The position numbers and the translations under genes are program-made. The notes beneath the pieces were generated by a model. It saw only the letters and a program-made list of their open reading frames with translations, did no database searches and was not told the DNA's origin. A stretch of DNA of 64,000 nt from Ohtaekwangia sp035628875 (GTDB lineage Bacteria; Bacteroidota; Bacteroidia; Cytophagales; Cyclobacteriaceae), in contig DASPIZ010000055.1 of assembly GCA_035628875.1 (NCBI GenBank), forward strand, positions 95,979 to 159,978. Direction: 5' to 3'. Below, one piece after another: positions 1-10,300 of the stretch. How positions within the stretch are numbered: the first letter of the stretch is position 1; each line of letters opens with the position of its first letter.

Positions 1-929
1 TTCACTTTCAGGATGGTTCCAATAGGCGCAGTACGGTGTAATGCAAGATATTTCCTGTTCCCCTCTGTTCCCTCAATCAGTTGGGCCAATCCTGACTCCA
101 TCACTTCATCGCTGTTCTTGGGAGATTCTGATATCCTGATCGTTTGTGTTTGCGTCGGCGCCTGTGTCTTGGTTTGTGTTGATGCAATTGCCGGATCTGC
201 TTTTGCTGTTACTGTTTCAACGGTTTCAGCGGGCGTTTTCTGCGTTACTTCAGGTTCCTTTTGTGCAGGTGTCGCGGTTACTACCGGATTCGTATTTGCG
301 GGTGTTGTAACTTCATTCCCTTTTTGTGGTTGTGAAACATAGATCTCCTGACCAACCTTTAATTCGTCCGACTGCAGTCCATTCCAGGTTTTTATATCCT
401 GAACCGTGACGCCATATTGCCGGGATACCGAATACAAGGTTTCCTGTGAAGCCACGGTATGCATTTTATTTTTAGCCGGCGGTTGGCTTTCAGTTTTATT
501 GGAAACCGGTGTTGTGGTTTTTGGTTTCTTCACGATCAACTCCTGACCAATAGCGATAGCGTTATCCGGTAAGTTGTTCCAGGCTTTAATTTCATCCACT
601 GTCACATTATACAGTTTCGAAATGGAATACATGGTTTCTTTTGGTTCGACTTTATGAATGCCATGCGTTGAAGAAGCGGTTGCCACTGTCCTGGTATAGG
701 GAACCTTCACGATTTGTCCGATCTCCAGGGTAGCTGTCATGCCTGGATTACTTTGCAAAATCACCTCGACCGAAGCACCATAGCGCCGGGAGATTGCATA
801 AAGGGTTTCTTTCTCATCCACTTTGTGAATTACAAAGATTTTACCATTCACGGTTTCAACACCGAGTGAATCGTAGGAAGGCTGCGGGTGAAAAAATGCG
901 GCACCCGCCAGTATAAATGTATGTATCAT
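1..929 (-). CDS. LysM-repeat cell-wall protein, C-terminus beyond window
   Basis: The frame starts with ATG at 929 and is open to the window edge, so about 309 codons are visible and the C-terminus is missing. A short hydrophobic N-terminus (residues 4-13) looks like a signal peptide. Three LysM peptidoglycan-binding modules follow at about residues 33-78, 90-135 and 156-200, each with the ETLYxIS/ETMYSIS core. A Thr/Pro/Gln-rich linker comes next. The last visible residues (YLALHRTAPIGTILKV) resemble the start of the double-psi barrel found in RlpA-like proteins; that part is inference. The start overlaps the stop of the upstream gene by four bases (ATGA), so the two are probably translationally coupled. 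Likely role: a periplasmic or surface murein-binding protein. Confidence 0.85.
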   Translation of the reverse strand, partial: MIHTFILAGAAFFHPQPSYDSLGVETVNGKIFVIHKVDEKETLYAISRRYGASVEVILQSNPGMTATLEIGQIVKVPYTRTVATASSTHGIHKVEPKETMYSISKLYNVTVDEIKAWNNLPDNAIAIGQELIVKKPKTTTPVSNKTESQPPAKNKMHTVASQETLYSVSRQYGVTVQDIKTWNGLQSDELKVGQEIYVSQPQKGNEVTTPANTNPVVTATPAQKEPEVTQKTPAETVETVTAKADPAIASTQTKTQAPTQTQTIRISESPKNSDEVMESGLAQLIEGTEGNRKYLALHRTAPIGTILKV

Positions 930-1708
930 ATCATTGTATAACTTACAAACTCCATTTTATTCCTGACGAAAAATAAGGAACGCCCAATCGCAAAAAAAGT
1001 ATCCAAGCCAATTCCTTTAACGGCAGGATCAAGAATTTCTTTTAATGCAAGATCGCCGTTCAACGTTAATACTATCAAATAATTCGCCAGTTCATTATGC
1101 TTAACATAGCACGAAATGGCGATATAGGAAGATGTTTCCAGGTATTCTAACGAATTAAGCACTAAAAAATTTAACCGTTCGGCCAGAAATATTTTAACAG
1201 TTTCAAAATAGGGCATTCCCTCCAGGTACTGCACTGGTTTCAATACCTCTCCTGATATTTGAACTTCGCGTGTTTCTGTCCTTTCATGGGCGGCATACTC
1301 CTTTCCGGACTGCACCTGCAACACTACCTCTTTCAAGCCCAGTTTGGAGGTATAACCCACAATGCTGTTTTCGCAAATCATGCTTATGGAAAAATCGTTG
1401 TGCCACCACAGCAATTTTAAATCCTCGAGCGTATAGGCAAGTACCGCTTTTTTATCGGGATTGGCCGTATCCAGGTAAACTGTAAACAATACAACACCGT
1501 TTACAATTCCCGACACGTTTACCCACCAGGGCTCGTCCAGTTTTCTGCCATGCCATAAAAATTGATTCGTTTTGTAATTCAGGGCAGAAAAGGTGACTTG
1601 CTTGTGGGAAGTATCCCGGATTTCCAATAAGACGAGATCTTCCTTAGGATATGCTACTGTATTCCAAACTACCCCCGAAAAGCGATGGGAAAAGTTAAAT
1701 TCAGGCAT
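926..1708 (-). CDS. DUF4905-like conserved protein
   Basis: A protein of about 260 residues with no signal peptide. It is rich in beta strands with repeated Trp/aromatic positions (for example VVWNTVAYPKED near the start and LKLLWWHNDF mid-protein). This resembles the DUF4905 proteins of Bacteroidota, whose function is unknown. The ATG at 1708 is preferred over an in-frame GTG two codons upstream. Its stop overlaps the ATG of the LysM gene (ATGA), so the two form a coupled pair. Family assignment is from memory of the general sequence pattern; the gene itself is secure because the frame is long and coupled. Confidence 0.75.
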   Translation of the reverse strand: MPEFNFSHRFSGVVWNTVAYPKEDLVLLEIRDTSHKQVTFSALNYKTNQFLWHGRKLDEPWWVNVSGIVNGVVLFTVYLDTANPDKKAVLAYTLEDLKLLWWHNDFSISMICENSIVGYTSKLGLKEVVLQVQSGKEYAAHERTETREVQISGEVLKPVQYLEGMPYFETVKIFLAERLNFLVLNSLEYLETSSYIAISCYVKHNELANYLIVLTLNGDLALKEILDPAVKGIGLDTFFAIGRSLFFVRNKMEFVSYTMI

Positions 1709-1895
1709 ACCCACTACTTTTTTAATTGCTATTTTTATGCAAGTTTAACCTACATCCTTGAAGATTAAAAGGTAATTCGATGAATGGTGGCATTCTTCCT
1801 TATCCAGGGCAATGACGAGAAAACAAAAAACTGAATCATCACAACAAAAAAATTAATCCTGTATTAAGCATACGTTCCAAAAAAGTGAATAATCC

Positions 1896-3239
1896 ATGAT
1901 GCGTAAAATTGTATTTTTTGTTTTCCTTATCGTAAGTCATATCGTTTTCAGCAGCGAAGCTCAACGACAGCAGGTAATGGTTATGGAGATCAAAAGTGAA
2001 ATTGATCCGCCCATGAAGCGCTATGTTGAACTGGCCATTGACCATGCAGAAAAAATCAAGTCTGATATTGTAATCATCGAAATGGATACCTATGGCGGCG
2101 TGTTAACCGACGCTAAGGAGATTGTTGATATCCTTATGCGTTTCAAAAAACCAGTCTGGGTTTTCATCAATGCTGATGCTGCTTCAGCGGGCGCGCTCAT
2201 CTCGATTGCATGCGATAGCATCTACATGTCGCCGGGAGCCACCATCGGAGCAGCTACTGTAGTGGATGGTACTGGCCAAAAAGCACCAGACAAATATCAG
2301 AGTTACATGCGTTCGATCATGCGTTCAACCGCAGAGGAAAATAACCGTGATCCTCACATAGCCGAAGCCATGGTAGATGAAGATGTCGAGATCGATAGCA
2401 TCTCGCCTGCCGGTAAAATACTTACCTTCTCTACTGCGGAAGCGATCAAACATGGCTTTTGTGAAGGTAAGGTGAACTCTATCGAAGAGGTCCTTGCGAA
2501 AAATAAGATCATCGATTATGAAATCGTACGTTTTGAATTAAGTGGTGTCGACGAGGTAATCGCTTTTTTCATGAATCCTTTTCTTAGCGGAATACTCATT
2601 CTCATTATTCTGGGCGGCATTTATTTCGAATTACAAACTCCAGGTGTTGGCTTCCCTGGTCTAGCTGCGCTCATTGCATTGGTGTTGTACATGGTTCCTT
2701 ACTACCTCACCGGCCTTGCAGACAATTGGGAGATTATCGCCTTCTTTATTGGTATTGTGCTGATCGGTCTGGAAATTTTTGTTGTTCCCGGCTTCGGAGT
2801 GGCTGGTATTGCCGGTATTATATTTACCGTTGGATCGCTTGCGCTGATCATGTTGAATAACGATGCTTTCAATTTTGATTTTGTTGCCGGACAGGATATT
2901 CTCATTGCCCTGATTGTATCACTAAGCGGATTACTCGGAGCGATTATACTTTTATTTGCCGGTGGATCAAAGATAGCGGACTCTAAATATTTTCGAAAGA
3001 TTGCATTGACTGATACACAATCACGTGAGCAGGGATTCACTTCTTCCTTTCTAAAAGAATCAATGATTGGTAAACGTGGCTTTACACATACTATCCTGCG
3101 TCCTGGTGGTAAAGTCATAATTGAAGGAACGTTGTATGATGCCTATACGAAGGGAGAATACGTTGAACGTGGAAAAGAGATAGAAGTGCTGGGCGATGAA
3201 ACTACATCACTCCGCGTAAGGGAAGTGTCTAATGGATAA
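1896..3239 (+). CDS. NfeD-family membrane serine protease
   Basis: A 447-residue long-form NfeD protein. A signal peptide (about residues 1-22) precedes a ClpP/crotonase-fold protease domain of the SppA/1510-N type. Ser97 in the ASAGA motif is the expected nucleophile and Lys133 (PDKYQSYM) the likely general base. A four- to five-helix membrane region spans about residues 225-365. A soluble NfeD OB-fold sits at about 385-447 (GKRGFTHTILRPGGKV onward). Long-form members are membrane proteases that often act with stomatin/flotillin partners; no stomatin gene is adjacent here. The gene ends 10 bases before the preferred kdsB start, suggesting cotranscription. Confidence 0.9.
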   Translation: MMRKIVFFVFLIVSHIVFSSEAQRQQVMVMEIKSEIDPPMKRYVELAIDHAEKIKSDIVIIEMDTYGGVLTDAKEIVDILMRFKKPVWVFINADAASAGALISIACDSIYMSPGATIGAATVVDGTGQKAPDKYQSYMRSIMRSTAEENNRDPHIAEAMVDEDVEIDSISPAGKILTFSTAEAIKHGFCEGKVNSIEEVLAKNKIIDYEIVRFELSGVDEVIAFFMNPFLSGILILIILGGIYFELQTPGVGFPGLAALIALVLYMVPYYLTGLADNWEIIAFFIGIVLIGLEIFVVPGFGVAGIAGIIFTVGSLALIMLNNDAFNFDFVAGQDILIALIVSLSGLLGAIILLFAGGSKIADSKYFRKIALTDTQSREQGFTSSFLKESMIGKRGFTHTILRPGGKVIIEGTLYDAYTKGEYVERGKEIEVLGDETTSLRVREVSNG

Positions 3240-3249
3240 TAGTAATACC

Positions 3250-3996
3250 ATGAAAATTTTAGGCGTTATACCAGCGCGATACGCTTCAACCCGTTTTCCT
3301 GCAAAACCCCTAGTAGATCTCGGAGGCAAGTCAATGATCCAACGGGTTTACGAACAGGTAAAACAATCAAATAGCCTTCACCATATAGTGGTTGCGACGG
3401 ATCATCCTGAAATTTTTCAACATGTTCAAAATTTCAGGGGCGATGTATGCATGACGAATGAAAATCACGTGAGCGGGACCGATCGTTGTTACGAAGCTTT
3501 GCAGCTGCAGCCCGAACAATTTGATTATGTAATTAACATCCAAGGTGATGAACCTTTTATCCAGCCGGATCAAATTGATCTCCTTGCCGGGAAGTTAAAT
3601 GGACAAACGGAAATCGCGACGCTGGTAAAAGCGATCGATCAGCATTCGGCATTATTCAATCCGAATGTAGTGAAAGCTGTTCTTAGCAAAGAAGGCCAGG
3701 CGTTGTATTTCAGCCGTTCTATCATACCACATATACGAAACGCGCACGAATCTTTGTGGTTGGAAAAGCATGTGTTTTACAAACATATCGGGATGTATGC
3801 TTACCGAACCGATATCCTCGAAAGGATTACAAAGCTTGAAGTTTCTTCCCTGGAAAAAGCGGAATCACTGGAACAACTTCGCTGGCTTGAAAACGGATTT
3901 AAAATTACAGTTGCTGAAACGTTTACCGAAACAGTAGGCATCGATACGCCCGAAGATCTATTAAAAGCATTGGAGCAATTACAAAACCAAAAGTAA
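3250..3996 (+). CDS. kdsB: 3-deoxy-manno-octulosonate cytidylyltransferase
   Basis: CMP-Kdo synthetase: activates Kdo with CTP for attachment to lipid A in the cytoplasm. The N-terminal nucleotide-binding signature PARYASTRFPAKPL, the NIQGDEPF motif and the C-terminal GIDTPEDL motif are diagnostic. An upstream ATG at 3232 overlaps the NfeD stop, but the ATG at 3250 gives the normal length of about 248 residues and puts the KILGVIPARY strand at the N-terminus, so it is preferred. Its stop lies one base from the stop of the convergent hydrolase gene. Presence implies a Kdo-containing LPS and a Gram-negative envelope. Confidence 0.95.
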   Translation: MKILGVIPARYASTRFPAKPLVDLGGKSMIQRVYEQVKQSNSLHHIVVATDHPEIFQHVQNFRGDVCMTNENHVSGTDRCYEALQLQPEQFDYVINIQGDEPFIQPDQIDLLAGKLNGQTEIATLVKAIDQHSALFNPNVVKAVLSKEGQALYFSRSIIPHIRNAHESLWLEKHVFYKHIGMYAYRTDILERITKLEVSSLEKAESLEQLRWLENGFKITVAETFTETVGIDTPEDLLKALEQLQNQK

Positions 3997-3997
3997 T

Positions 3998-5005
3998 TCA
4001 GTCACTATCTACGGGGTTCATCTTCAGTTTCTCAATGGCAAAATTTTCCATTGCTGAATAAACAGAAGGCAGATCTTTTGATGTAAGTGAGCTACCAATA
4101 ACATGCGCACCTGCTTTTGGAATGGCTACGGCCTCTTTCAATTCCGGGGGCGTCGCTAACTGTTCATGCATGGAAAGCATGGCACTTACTTTCACTTCCG
4201 GGTCCTGGTGCGTTTCATCCTGATAATAATATAAAGTCAAGACTGGTTGTGTTATTCGCTGAAAAAGTGCCTTGCTATTCACTTCTTCCGTTAACTCCTG
4301 TAACTCTGTTAGCGATTCGAGCCTGTATTTTTTATTCCAGTAGCGCGCATGCTCTGCTGTTGCACCCGTTACTCTGTATTTACCACCCATTACAGCACGG
4401 GCGATATACAATCCCCATGGATCGTTTAATAAAAAAGCCGCATCATTGTTAATTTCCACATTGGGAGAAAGATTGATTAAGGCGTGCACCCGGTCAGGGA
4501 ATTCGGCGGCGAGCTTCAAAGCGATTGTCGCTCCGGTTGAAGTGCCTACGATAATTACTTTTTCACCGAGTTGATTTGTAATGGCCAATGCTTCTTTTGC
4601 ACTTTCCCAAAGCCGGTCAACGGAAAAAAGCATTAACGTCTCAGTGGTATCTATGCCATGATCTGAAAGCCGCGAAAGAAAAAGATTACAACCGAATGCT
4701 CTCGCGAACTGGCGATGGGTCGGATCACCTTCCATTTTACTGGCTGAAAACCCATGAAGATAAAGGATGGCATATTCTGTTCGTGCTTTCGTACTATCAT
4801 ACCACACAACTTCAGCGTCATTGCCTGGTTTAATATTGTGTTTAGCATCGTTAAAGGCAACGTGCCGTTCGAGCGCTTCTGGCTCAGCAGGTATCGCTGG
4901 AATGACTTTATTAAACTGAGGCTGTTCTGGTGAAGGTCCCAGAAAATAAACTACGATAACAAATAACACGGGAAACGAATACCAGATCAATCGTTTTAAT
5001 TTCAT
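3998..5005 (-). CDS. Membrane-anchored alpha/beta hydrolase
   Basis: A 335-residue protein with one N-terminal membrane anchor (residues 7-23) and an alpha/beta hydrolase domain facing the periplasm. The oxyanion motif YLHGFSASK lies near residue 83, the nucleophile elbow GTSTGA has Ser156, and the late GAHVIGS motif supplies the likely catalytic His. The fold suggests an esterase or lipase-like hydrolase; the substrate cannot be read from sequence. It is convergent with kdsB with a one-base gap and appears monocistronic. Confidence 0.85.
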   Translation of the reverse strand: MKLKRLIWYSFPVLFVIVVYFLGPSPEQPQFNKVIPAIPAEPEALERHVAFNDAKHNIKPGNDAEVVWYDSTKARTEYAILYLHGFSASKMEGDPTHRQFARAFGCNLFLSRLSDHGIDTTETLMLFSVDRLWESAKEALAITNQLGEKVIIVGTSTGATIALKLAAEFPDRVHALINLSPNVEINNDAAFLLNDPWGLYIARAVMGGKYRVTGATAEHARYWNKKYRLESLTELQELTEEVNSKALFQRITQPVLTLYYYQDETHQDPEVKVSAMLSMHEQLATPPELKEAVAIPKAGAHVIGSSLTSKDLPSVYSAMENFAIEKLKMNPVDSD

Positions 5006-5122
5006 AGACCATGTGTTTTAATAAAGGTAATTGTTCCCCGTTAATACCCCTTACCCAAAGATCGGTTTATATTAAAGACTGAAATGTGTAATGGGCAAAT
5101 AATTATGATCGCAATACAATTC

Positions 5123-5770
5123 TCAGATCAGCTCCATGGACTGGATTTTCTTTACTAGTTCAATGGCGTTCCGAACTCCAACTTTCTTCATAAGATTAGC
5201 GCGGTGTGTCTCAACCGTGCGCGAACTTATGGCGAGCTTATCTGCCATCTGTTGACTTGTAAATCCTTCAGAAATGAGTTTCACAATCTCCAATTCACGC
5301 TGCGTTAATTTAATAGACTCCTCGCGTTGTTTTCTTTTACCAATATGCTCAGAGAAATTTTTAAAGATCACATCCTGCACTTGGCGGCTAAAGTAAGTTT
5401 CGCCTTGCAATACAGATTTAATGGCGTGCTCGAGTTCCATGCCACTCTCATTTTTAATAACATATCCTTTGACGCCCAGTTCAATACAGCGACTGATGTA
5501 GTCTTCGTCATCATACATCGAGAAAACGATAATTTTAGCATCCGGATGATCCTGCAGAATTAAGCGACTAACTTCCATCCCATTCATGTCAGGCATAGAA
5601 ATATCAACGATAAGGAGATCGGGATGCAGCATACCAAAGAGTTCAAGCGTTTCGTTTCCTCCTGTAGCTTCTCCGATAACCTGGTATTCATGGTGTTGCC
5701 GGATCAGGTTTTTCAAACCATCACGTATCATGGCATGATCATCGGCGATAAGGATTTTGAATTCATTCAT
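5123..5770 (-). CDS. NarL/LuxR-type response regulator
   Basis: A 215-residue two-component regulator. The receiver domain has acidic residues D10-D11 and phospho-acceptor Asp56 (LLIVDISMP). A LuxR-type helix-turn-helix occupies about residues 150-210 (LTQRELEIVKLISEGFTSQQMADKLAISSRTVETH). Its ATG overlaps the stop of the kinase gene by four bases (ATGA), so the kinase at 5767-7197 is its probable partner. Targets are unknown; the neighbouring secreted-protein genes are possible but not shown. Confidence 0.93.
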   Translation of the reverse strand: MNEFKILIADDHAMIRDGLKNLIRQHHEYQVIGEATGGNETLELFGMLHPDLLIVDISMPDMNGMEVSRLILQDHPDAKIIVFSMYDDEDYISRCIELGVKGYVIKNESGMELEHAIKSVLQGETYFSRQVQDVIFKNFSEHIGKRKQREESIKLTQRELEIVKLISEGFTSQQMADKLAISSRTVETHRANLMKKVGVRNAIELVKKIQSMELI

Positions 5771-7197
5771 ATAGAAACGGCTTTAGTATTATAAGGTGCT
5801 TCAGCAATAATCAATGTTCCCCTGTTGGTGTCAGATTCTATGGTTAGTTTACCACCCATTAGCTGGGCGCGATCCCGCATGTTGGCCAGGCCATGATGGA
5901 AAGAGTTCGTTGAGCCCGAAGCCTGCATACCCCGGCCGTTGTCCTCGATCGTGAGGAGCGTATTGGCTTCATCCTGTGCAAGCTGCACACTTATGGATGA
6001 GGCCGATGCATGTTTGATGGCGTTATTAATGGCTTCCTGCGCAATCCTGTAAAAGTTTATTTTTTGTTGTTGATCCAGTTCGATGCGGCCACCAAGTGAT
6101 TCAAATTGAATGTTGCTCCCGGTAACGTTTCTAATCTGATTACACAAACTATTCAGACACGTACCCAGATCAAAATCATTCAACTTTGAAGGAAGCAGGT
6201 TTTCTGAAATTCGTACAGACTCCTGCACAGCTTCCTCAATCAGTTTCGACAAATTTTCTGTCTTATTTTCCTTTACTGCTGAACTGTTGATGTTCATTTT
6301 GATCGCTGTTAACATCTGGCCTAATCCATCATGCAAGTCCTTTGCAATACGGCTGCGCTCTTTTTCCTGGCCCTCCAACAACGCAGCAAGTCGTGCTTTC
6401 TCAAAACTACGCAGTAATTTTTCATGCACCATCTTTTCGGAAGTATCTTTGAAGATCATCACCAATCCCGTGAAGTTTCCTTTACCATCCATTATCGGAC
6501 TGAGACTGCCTTCGCCAATCGGTTGCTCTACCCTGTTGTTACGGGTAAGTAAAAGGTTATCCGGCATCGCATTTACCTTTCCGGCCTCCAAAGAACATTG
6601 AATCGGATTGACCGGATATTCACCGGTTTCAGCATTTTTTAACTTAAAAAAATCAAACAACAACCCACCCTGTACTTCAGCGAGGTTCCAGCCGGAAAGT
6701 GCTTCGGCACTTGGATTGATGTACGTAATCTTGTATTGATGATCCAATACGACGACAGCATCACTAATTGACCGCACCGTAGAAAAATATTTCTCCTCGC
6801 TTTCTTTAAGCTTTGATTCAATATGATGTTTATACAACGCCATTTCGATTACCGTAAAAATTTCGCGTGCTTCGAACGGTTTTGTCAGGTAGCCATAAGG
6901 TTCTGTAAACTTTGCACGATGAATTGTATCACGATCATTAAGGGCCGTCGTATAGATAACAGGAAGATTATATTCTGATTTAATGATGCGTGCCGTTTCA
7001 ACGCCGTCGAGCGTACCATTCAGCATAATATCCATTAACACAAGATCAGCCGGAGTATTTTTCAAGAAGGCCAAAGCACCTTCCCCTGAATCCTGGGTGT
7101 CGAGCACATGATATCCTTCATGCTCAAGTGTGGTTTTAAGATGATAAGCTACAACGAACGAATCTTCGACAATCAAGATAGAAGCCTTGGTAACCAT
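5767..7197 (-). CDS. REC-PAS-HisKA_3 hybrid histidine kinase
   Basis: A 476-residue cytoplasmic kinase with an uncommon order. An N-terminal receiver (Asp56 in VLMDIML, Lys106 in TKPFE) is followed by a PAS sensor (about residues 135-255). A NarL-type dimerisation domain has phospho-acceptor His289 (RIAKDLHDGLGQML), and an HATPase domain follows (N-box EAINNAIKHA, G-box DNGRGM). No membrane segment is present, so the input is a cytosolic signal plus phosphorylation of the N-terminal receiver by another kinase. It is translationally coupled to the downstream LuxR-type regulator. Confidence 0.92.
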   Translation of the reverse strand: MVTKASILIVEDSFVVAYHLKTTLEHEGYHVLDTQDSGEGALAFLKNTPADLVLMDIMLNGTLDGVETARIIKSEYNLPVIYTTALNDRDTIHRAKFTEPYGYLTKPFEAREIFTVIEMALYKHHIESKLKESEEKYFSTVRSISDAVVVLDHQYKITYINPSAEALSGWNLAEVQGGLLFDFFKLKNAETGEYPVNPIQCSLEAGKVNAMPDNLLLTRNNRVEQPIGEGSLSPIMDGKGNFTGLVMIFKDTSEKMVHEKLLRSFEKARLAALLEGQEKERSRIAKDLHDGLGQMLTAIKMNINSSAVKENKTENLSKLIEEAVQESVRISENLLPSKLNDFDLGTCLNSLCNQIRNVTGSNIQFESLGGRIELDQQQKINFYRIAQEAINNAIKHASASSISVQLAQDEANTLLTIEDNGRGMQASGSTNSFHHGLANMRDRAQLMGGKLTIESDTNRGTLIIAEAPYNTKAVSI

Positions 7198-7281
7198 TCT
7201 TAATATTAAGCGCGGAACAAACTATCATGTGTTTACCCCTGAATCCTGTATCGACAAGCGGAAACACATAAATATAATACG

Positions 7282-7289
7282 CAAAGGTA
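7282..7289 (-). promoter_or_regulatory. TAnnTTTG promoter box for kinase-regulator pair
   Basis: On the minus strand TACCTTTG matches the Bacteroidota primary-sigma -7 element TAnnTTTG. It lies about 85 bases upstream of the kinase start. No clear TTTG -33 element is visible, so confidence is modest. Confidence 0.4.
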
Positions 7290-7381
7290 CGGAGATATGA
7301 AACGACATGATAGTCGTATGGTTACTTAGGTAGTAATACGGAATACGTTTCACATCGGCGTTTCGGCATTATACCTTAAAA

Positions 7382-10300
7382 TTAACGACAGAGGAAAACT
7401 TTTCCGCGCTTTGTGAACGATTTACTACCAAGTTGAACGCTTATTTCGTAAACATAAATTGCATTTGGAAGTGTTTGTCCTTGTTGGTCGGTTGTATCCC
7501 ACGTGAAACTATTTTTCCCTATGATAAGATCTTCCGAACCAAAATTAAGCTCAGATACCGGCTTACCGGTAAGGTCTTTCAGTGAGAACGTAAACTGGTC
7601 AGGCACCATGTTACCACTTAATAAAAATCCATAACTCGCAGATCCGGTAGTTGGATTTGGGTAAGGTGGAATCAAAGTCACCTGCGTTTCATCTTTTACC
7701 ACAAATGAAATTTCATAAGGATCGGTATTGGTATTTCCCTTGGCATCGGCACCTTCAACACGCAAGGTATAGTTACCGGATGGCAAAGACGTTGGTTGAT
7801 ACTCAATATAAAAATCGCTTGTTGCTGTACCCGGATACCACCTAACCGATTCGCCACTCAAAACAATATATCGTGGCTCACATTCACCTTCACAGGGATA
7901 AGTAAGAAACAACCGCATGCCTGTTGTGTCTGTTTTTAAAATGAATGGATTTTCGTCGCGGATTTTTACTGCAATCAGCGGATCCGGAGAAACGAAATCA
8001 CCATTTTCCACAAAACGTCCGTCGATAGTAACTTCCATCACCGGCGGATTCACATCATGCAATACCGATAAATGACTATTCAATCTTACTACATTGTTAT
8101 CGTAATATATTTCCGGAAGGATACGGGGATTCACCGTTACTTCTACATCATTAAGTCCTGCTACGTTGTTTGTCGGAAAATGTATCGTGAAACGGGTTGT
8201 ATCGCCTGGAGAGGGTTGCTTTATTCTGAACCGTTGGATTTTATTTTCGTGATTCGGTTGATTGTACACCAGCAACTTAACGTCGAGCGAATCGGAAAAT
8301 GCTTTATCACTGATATTAATAAATAAGTAATCGCTTTCCCAGGTCTCTCCTTCGGCTAAGGTAACCTGATCAACATTGTTTTCCGGAAGCAATATACCTT
8401 CAGCAACGGGTGAATAAAGCACGATCCATTTTTGCAATTGTGTTGATGTAAGTAATATTTCGTCTGACGAATTAAATCTGATTTTCAAATAGGGAAATTC
8501 GTCCGCATTGATGCCGGATAAATCGAGATTACCCTGAACACCCGAATAAAGTATTTCCGATTCACCGCTCATCTGTACACCTACGATATCGAATGTAATT
8601 TCATCGGCTGGTTCATGTTCACTTATCGTCCAAATCAATCTGTTCCAATCCGCTGCAGGTCCGATCAGCGGCGTAGTCAACGTTCCATTCGAATACCTAC
8701 CGGTAATGGTTTTATTCACGACGAGCTTTGCCTTGTTGGCGGTAGCACCGGTCGATGTAAAAATATGTGCTGACCCTGGCTGACTGCCTTTTTTACCCAA
8801 GATCACAACTGGTGCACCCGGGACTAACGCATTTAATTGCGCTTCCGAAATACCCAGTTCCCCGGCCTTCTGTTTAGCAGCAGCTGCCCAAAGATGAATT
8901 GACGCGTTACCGATACTGTACAAGAGAACCGAATCACCCTCCGCTATATTATTAATGTATTGGATTAGGTCGTTATTTTTTCCCGTATTCACCTCGTTGT
9001 ACATGAAACTATTTACAACAAAGGGTTCGCGTCCGCAAATCAACCGGCGTCCGCCATAGGTATAAAGTATTTCGTACCATTTGAAATAAATTCCAACGTA
9101 AGGAACCGTAGAGCGCTTGTCAAAAGCGATGAGATTGATCGTGTTGTTTCTACATCCAAAAGCTCCATTGGATTGTCCATAAAGGTTGTATTCCGCACCA
9201 CCAATTTTCACGCTGACAGAGTCGCGCGGTTTCCCTGCACTGCCGCCGAACGTTACGATATCAAGCGGCGTGGAAGATTCCTGAAATCTTATTTTGCGAA
9301 GGCTTTCGTCTACAATTAATCCTTCAGCGGCCCCGGATAAAAACTGTGGAAAATCAACCTGTGCCCAGCCTGTCTCGCCCTGGTCAATGTATGTGAAGGA
9401 ACTCACTTGCCATGATCCCGCATCACCATCCAACGGATTGGCTAAGCGCGTTCTCCAGTAGAAGGTTACCGTATCGGAGTTTAATTCTGCGACATCAACC
9501 GATTTTTGAAAGAGTATGTTGCCGGTTAATGTATATGCTTTTTTATAATCGCTATTGAACGTGTTAACCGTATCGATCTCCAATAAAAAATCACGCGCTT
9601 GTGTATTTCCATCATTGGCCTGAAATGAAAGCATCGCCGGGCTCTTGTTTACGATGGCAAAAGCGTAAGGGAATAGATTTTTAGTGCCATTGGACGGCAT
9701 GTTGAAATCAAGAACCGCCTTGTTGTTTTCCTCATTCAGTTCAGTAATAATGTCATCCGCATCAACATAAATCGCAAACCGGTTATTCCCGGAACGTTTT
9801 TCGGTTCCCTGCCGGATAATAAACTTTAATGTATCGGAAAATGATGGAACCTGGTAAATGGAATCGTAGACAAGTGTCGTGTTATCGTTTAATGTACGGG
9901 TAACTTCAACACGAAAGGGTTCCTGGCTTGCTAAACCATAATTGCGAACAATAAACTGAACCGCGAAAGAGTCTGCCAAGGCTGTAACCGGAGCTTCTGA
10001 GAGCGACACAACAGAAACATGGTTCGGATTAATTTCCAGGTCTGGTTTGGGAGCACCGAATAATTTTACTGCAGGATCACCAAGTAGGATCATTTGCTGC
10101 ACCTGCGACAGTTGAAGTATAGAGGCGTATGTTTTATCAATAAATCTTCTGGCGGTTTCCTTCCGGATATCGCCTATTCCTTTTTTCAAATACACTGAAT
10201 CACCATAAGCAACTTCATAAAAGGAAGATGTGTATTGATGCAAGGTGGAAACCAGTGCATAGGAAGAGTGGGCGATGAAAGCTGACGCTCCTTTCTTTTT

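Noticed and set aside
13..342. Plus-strand 109-codon frame
   Set aside because: Antisense to the LysM gene; Val/Cys/Phe-rich composition results from reading Thr/Gln-rich linker codons backwards.
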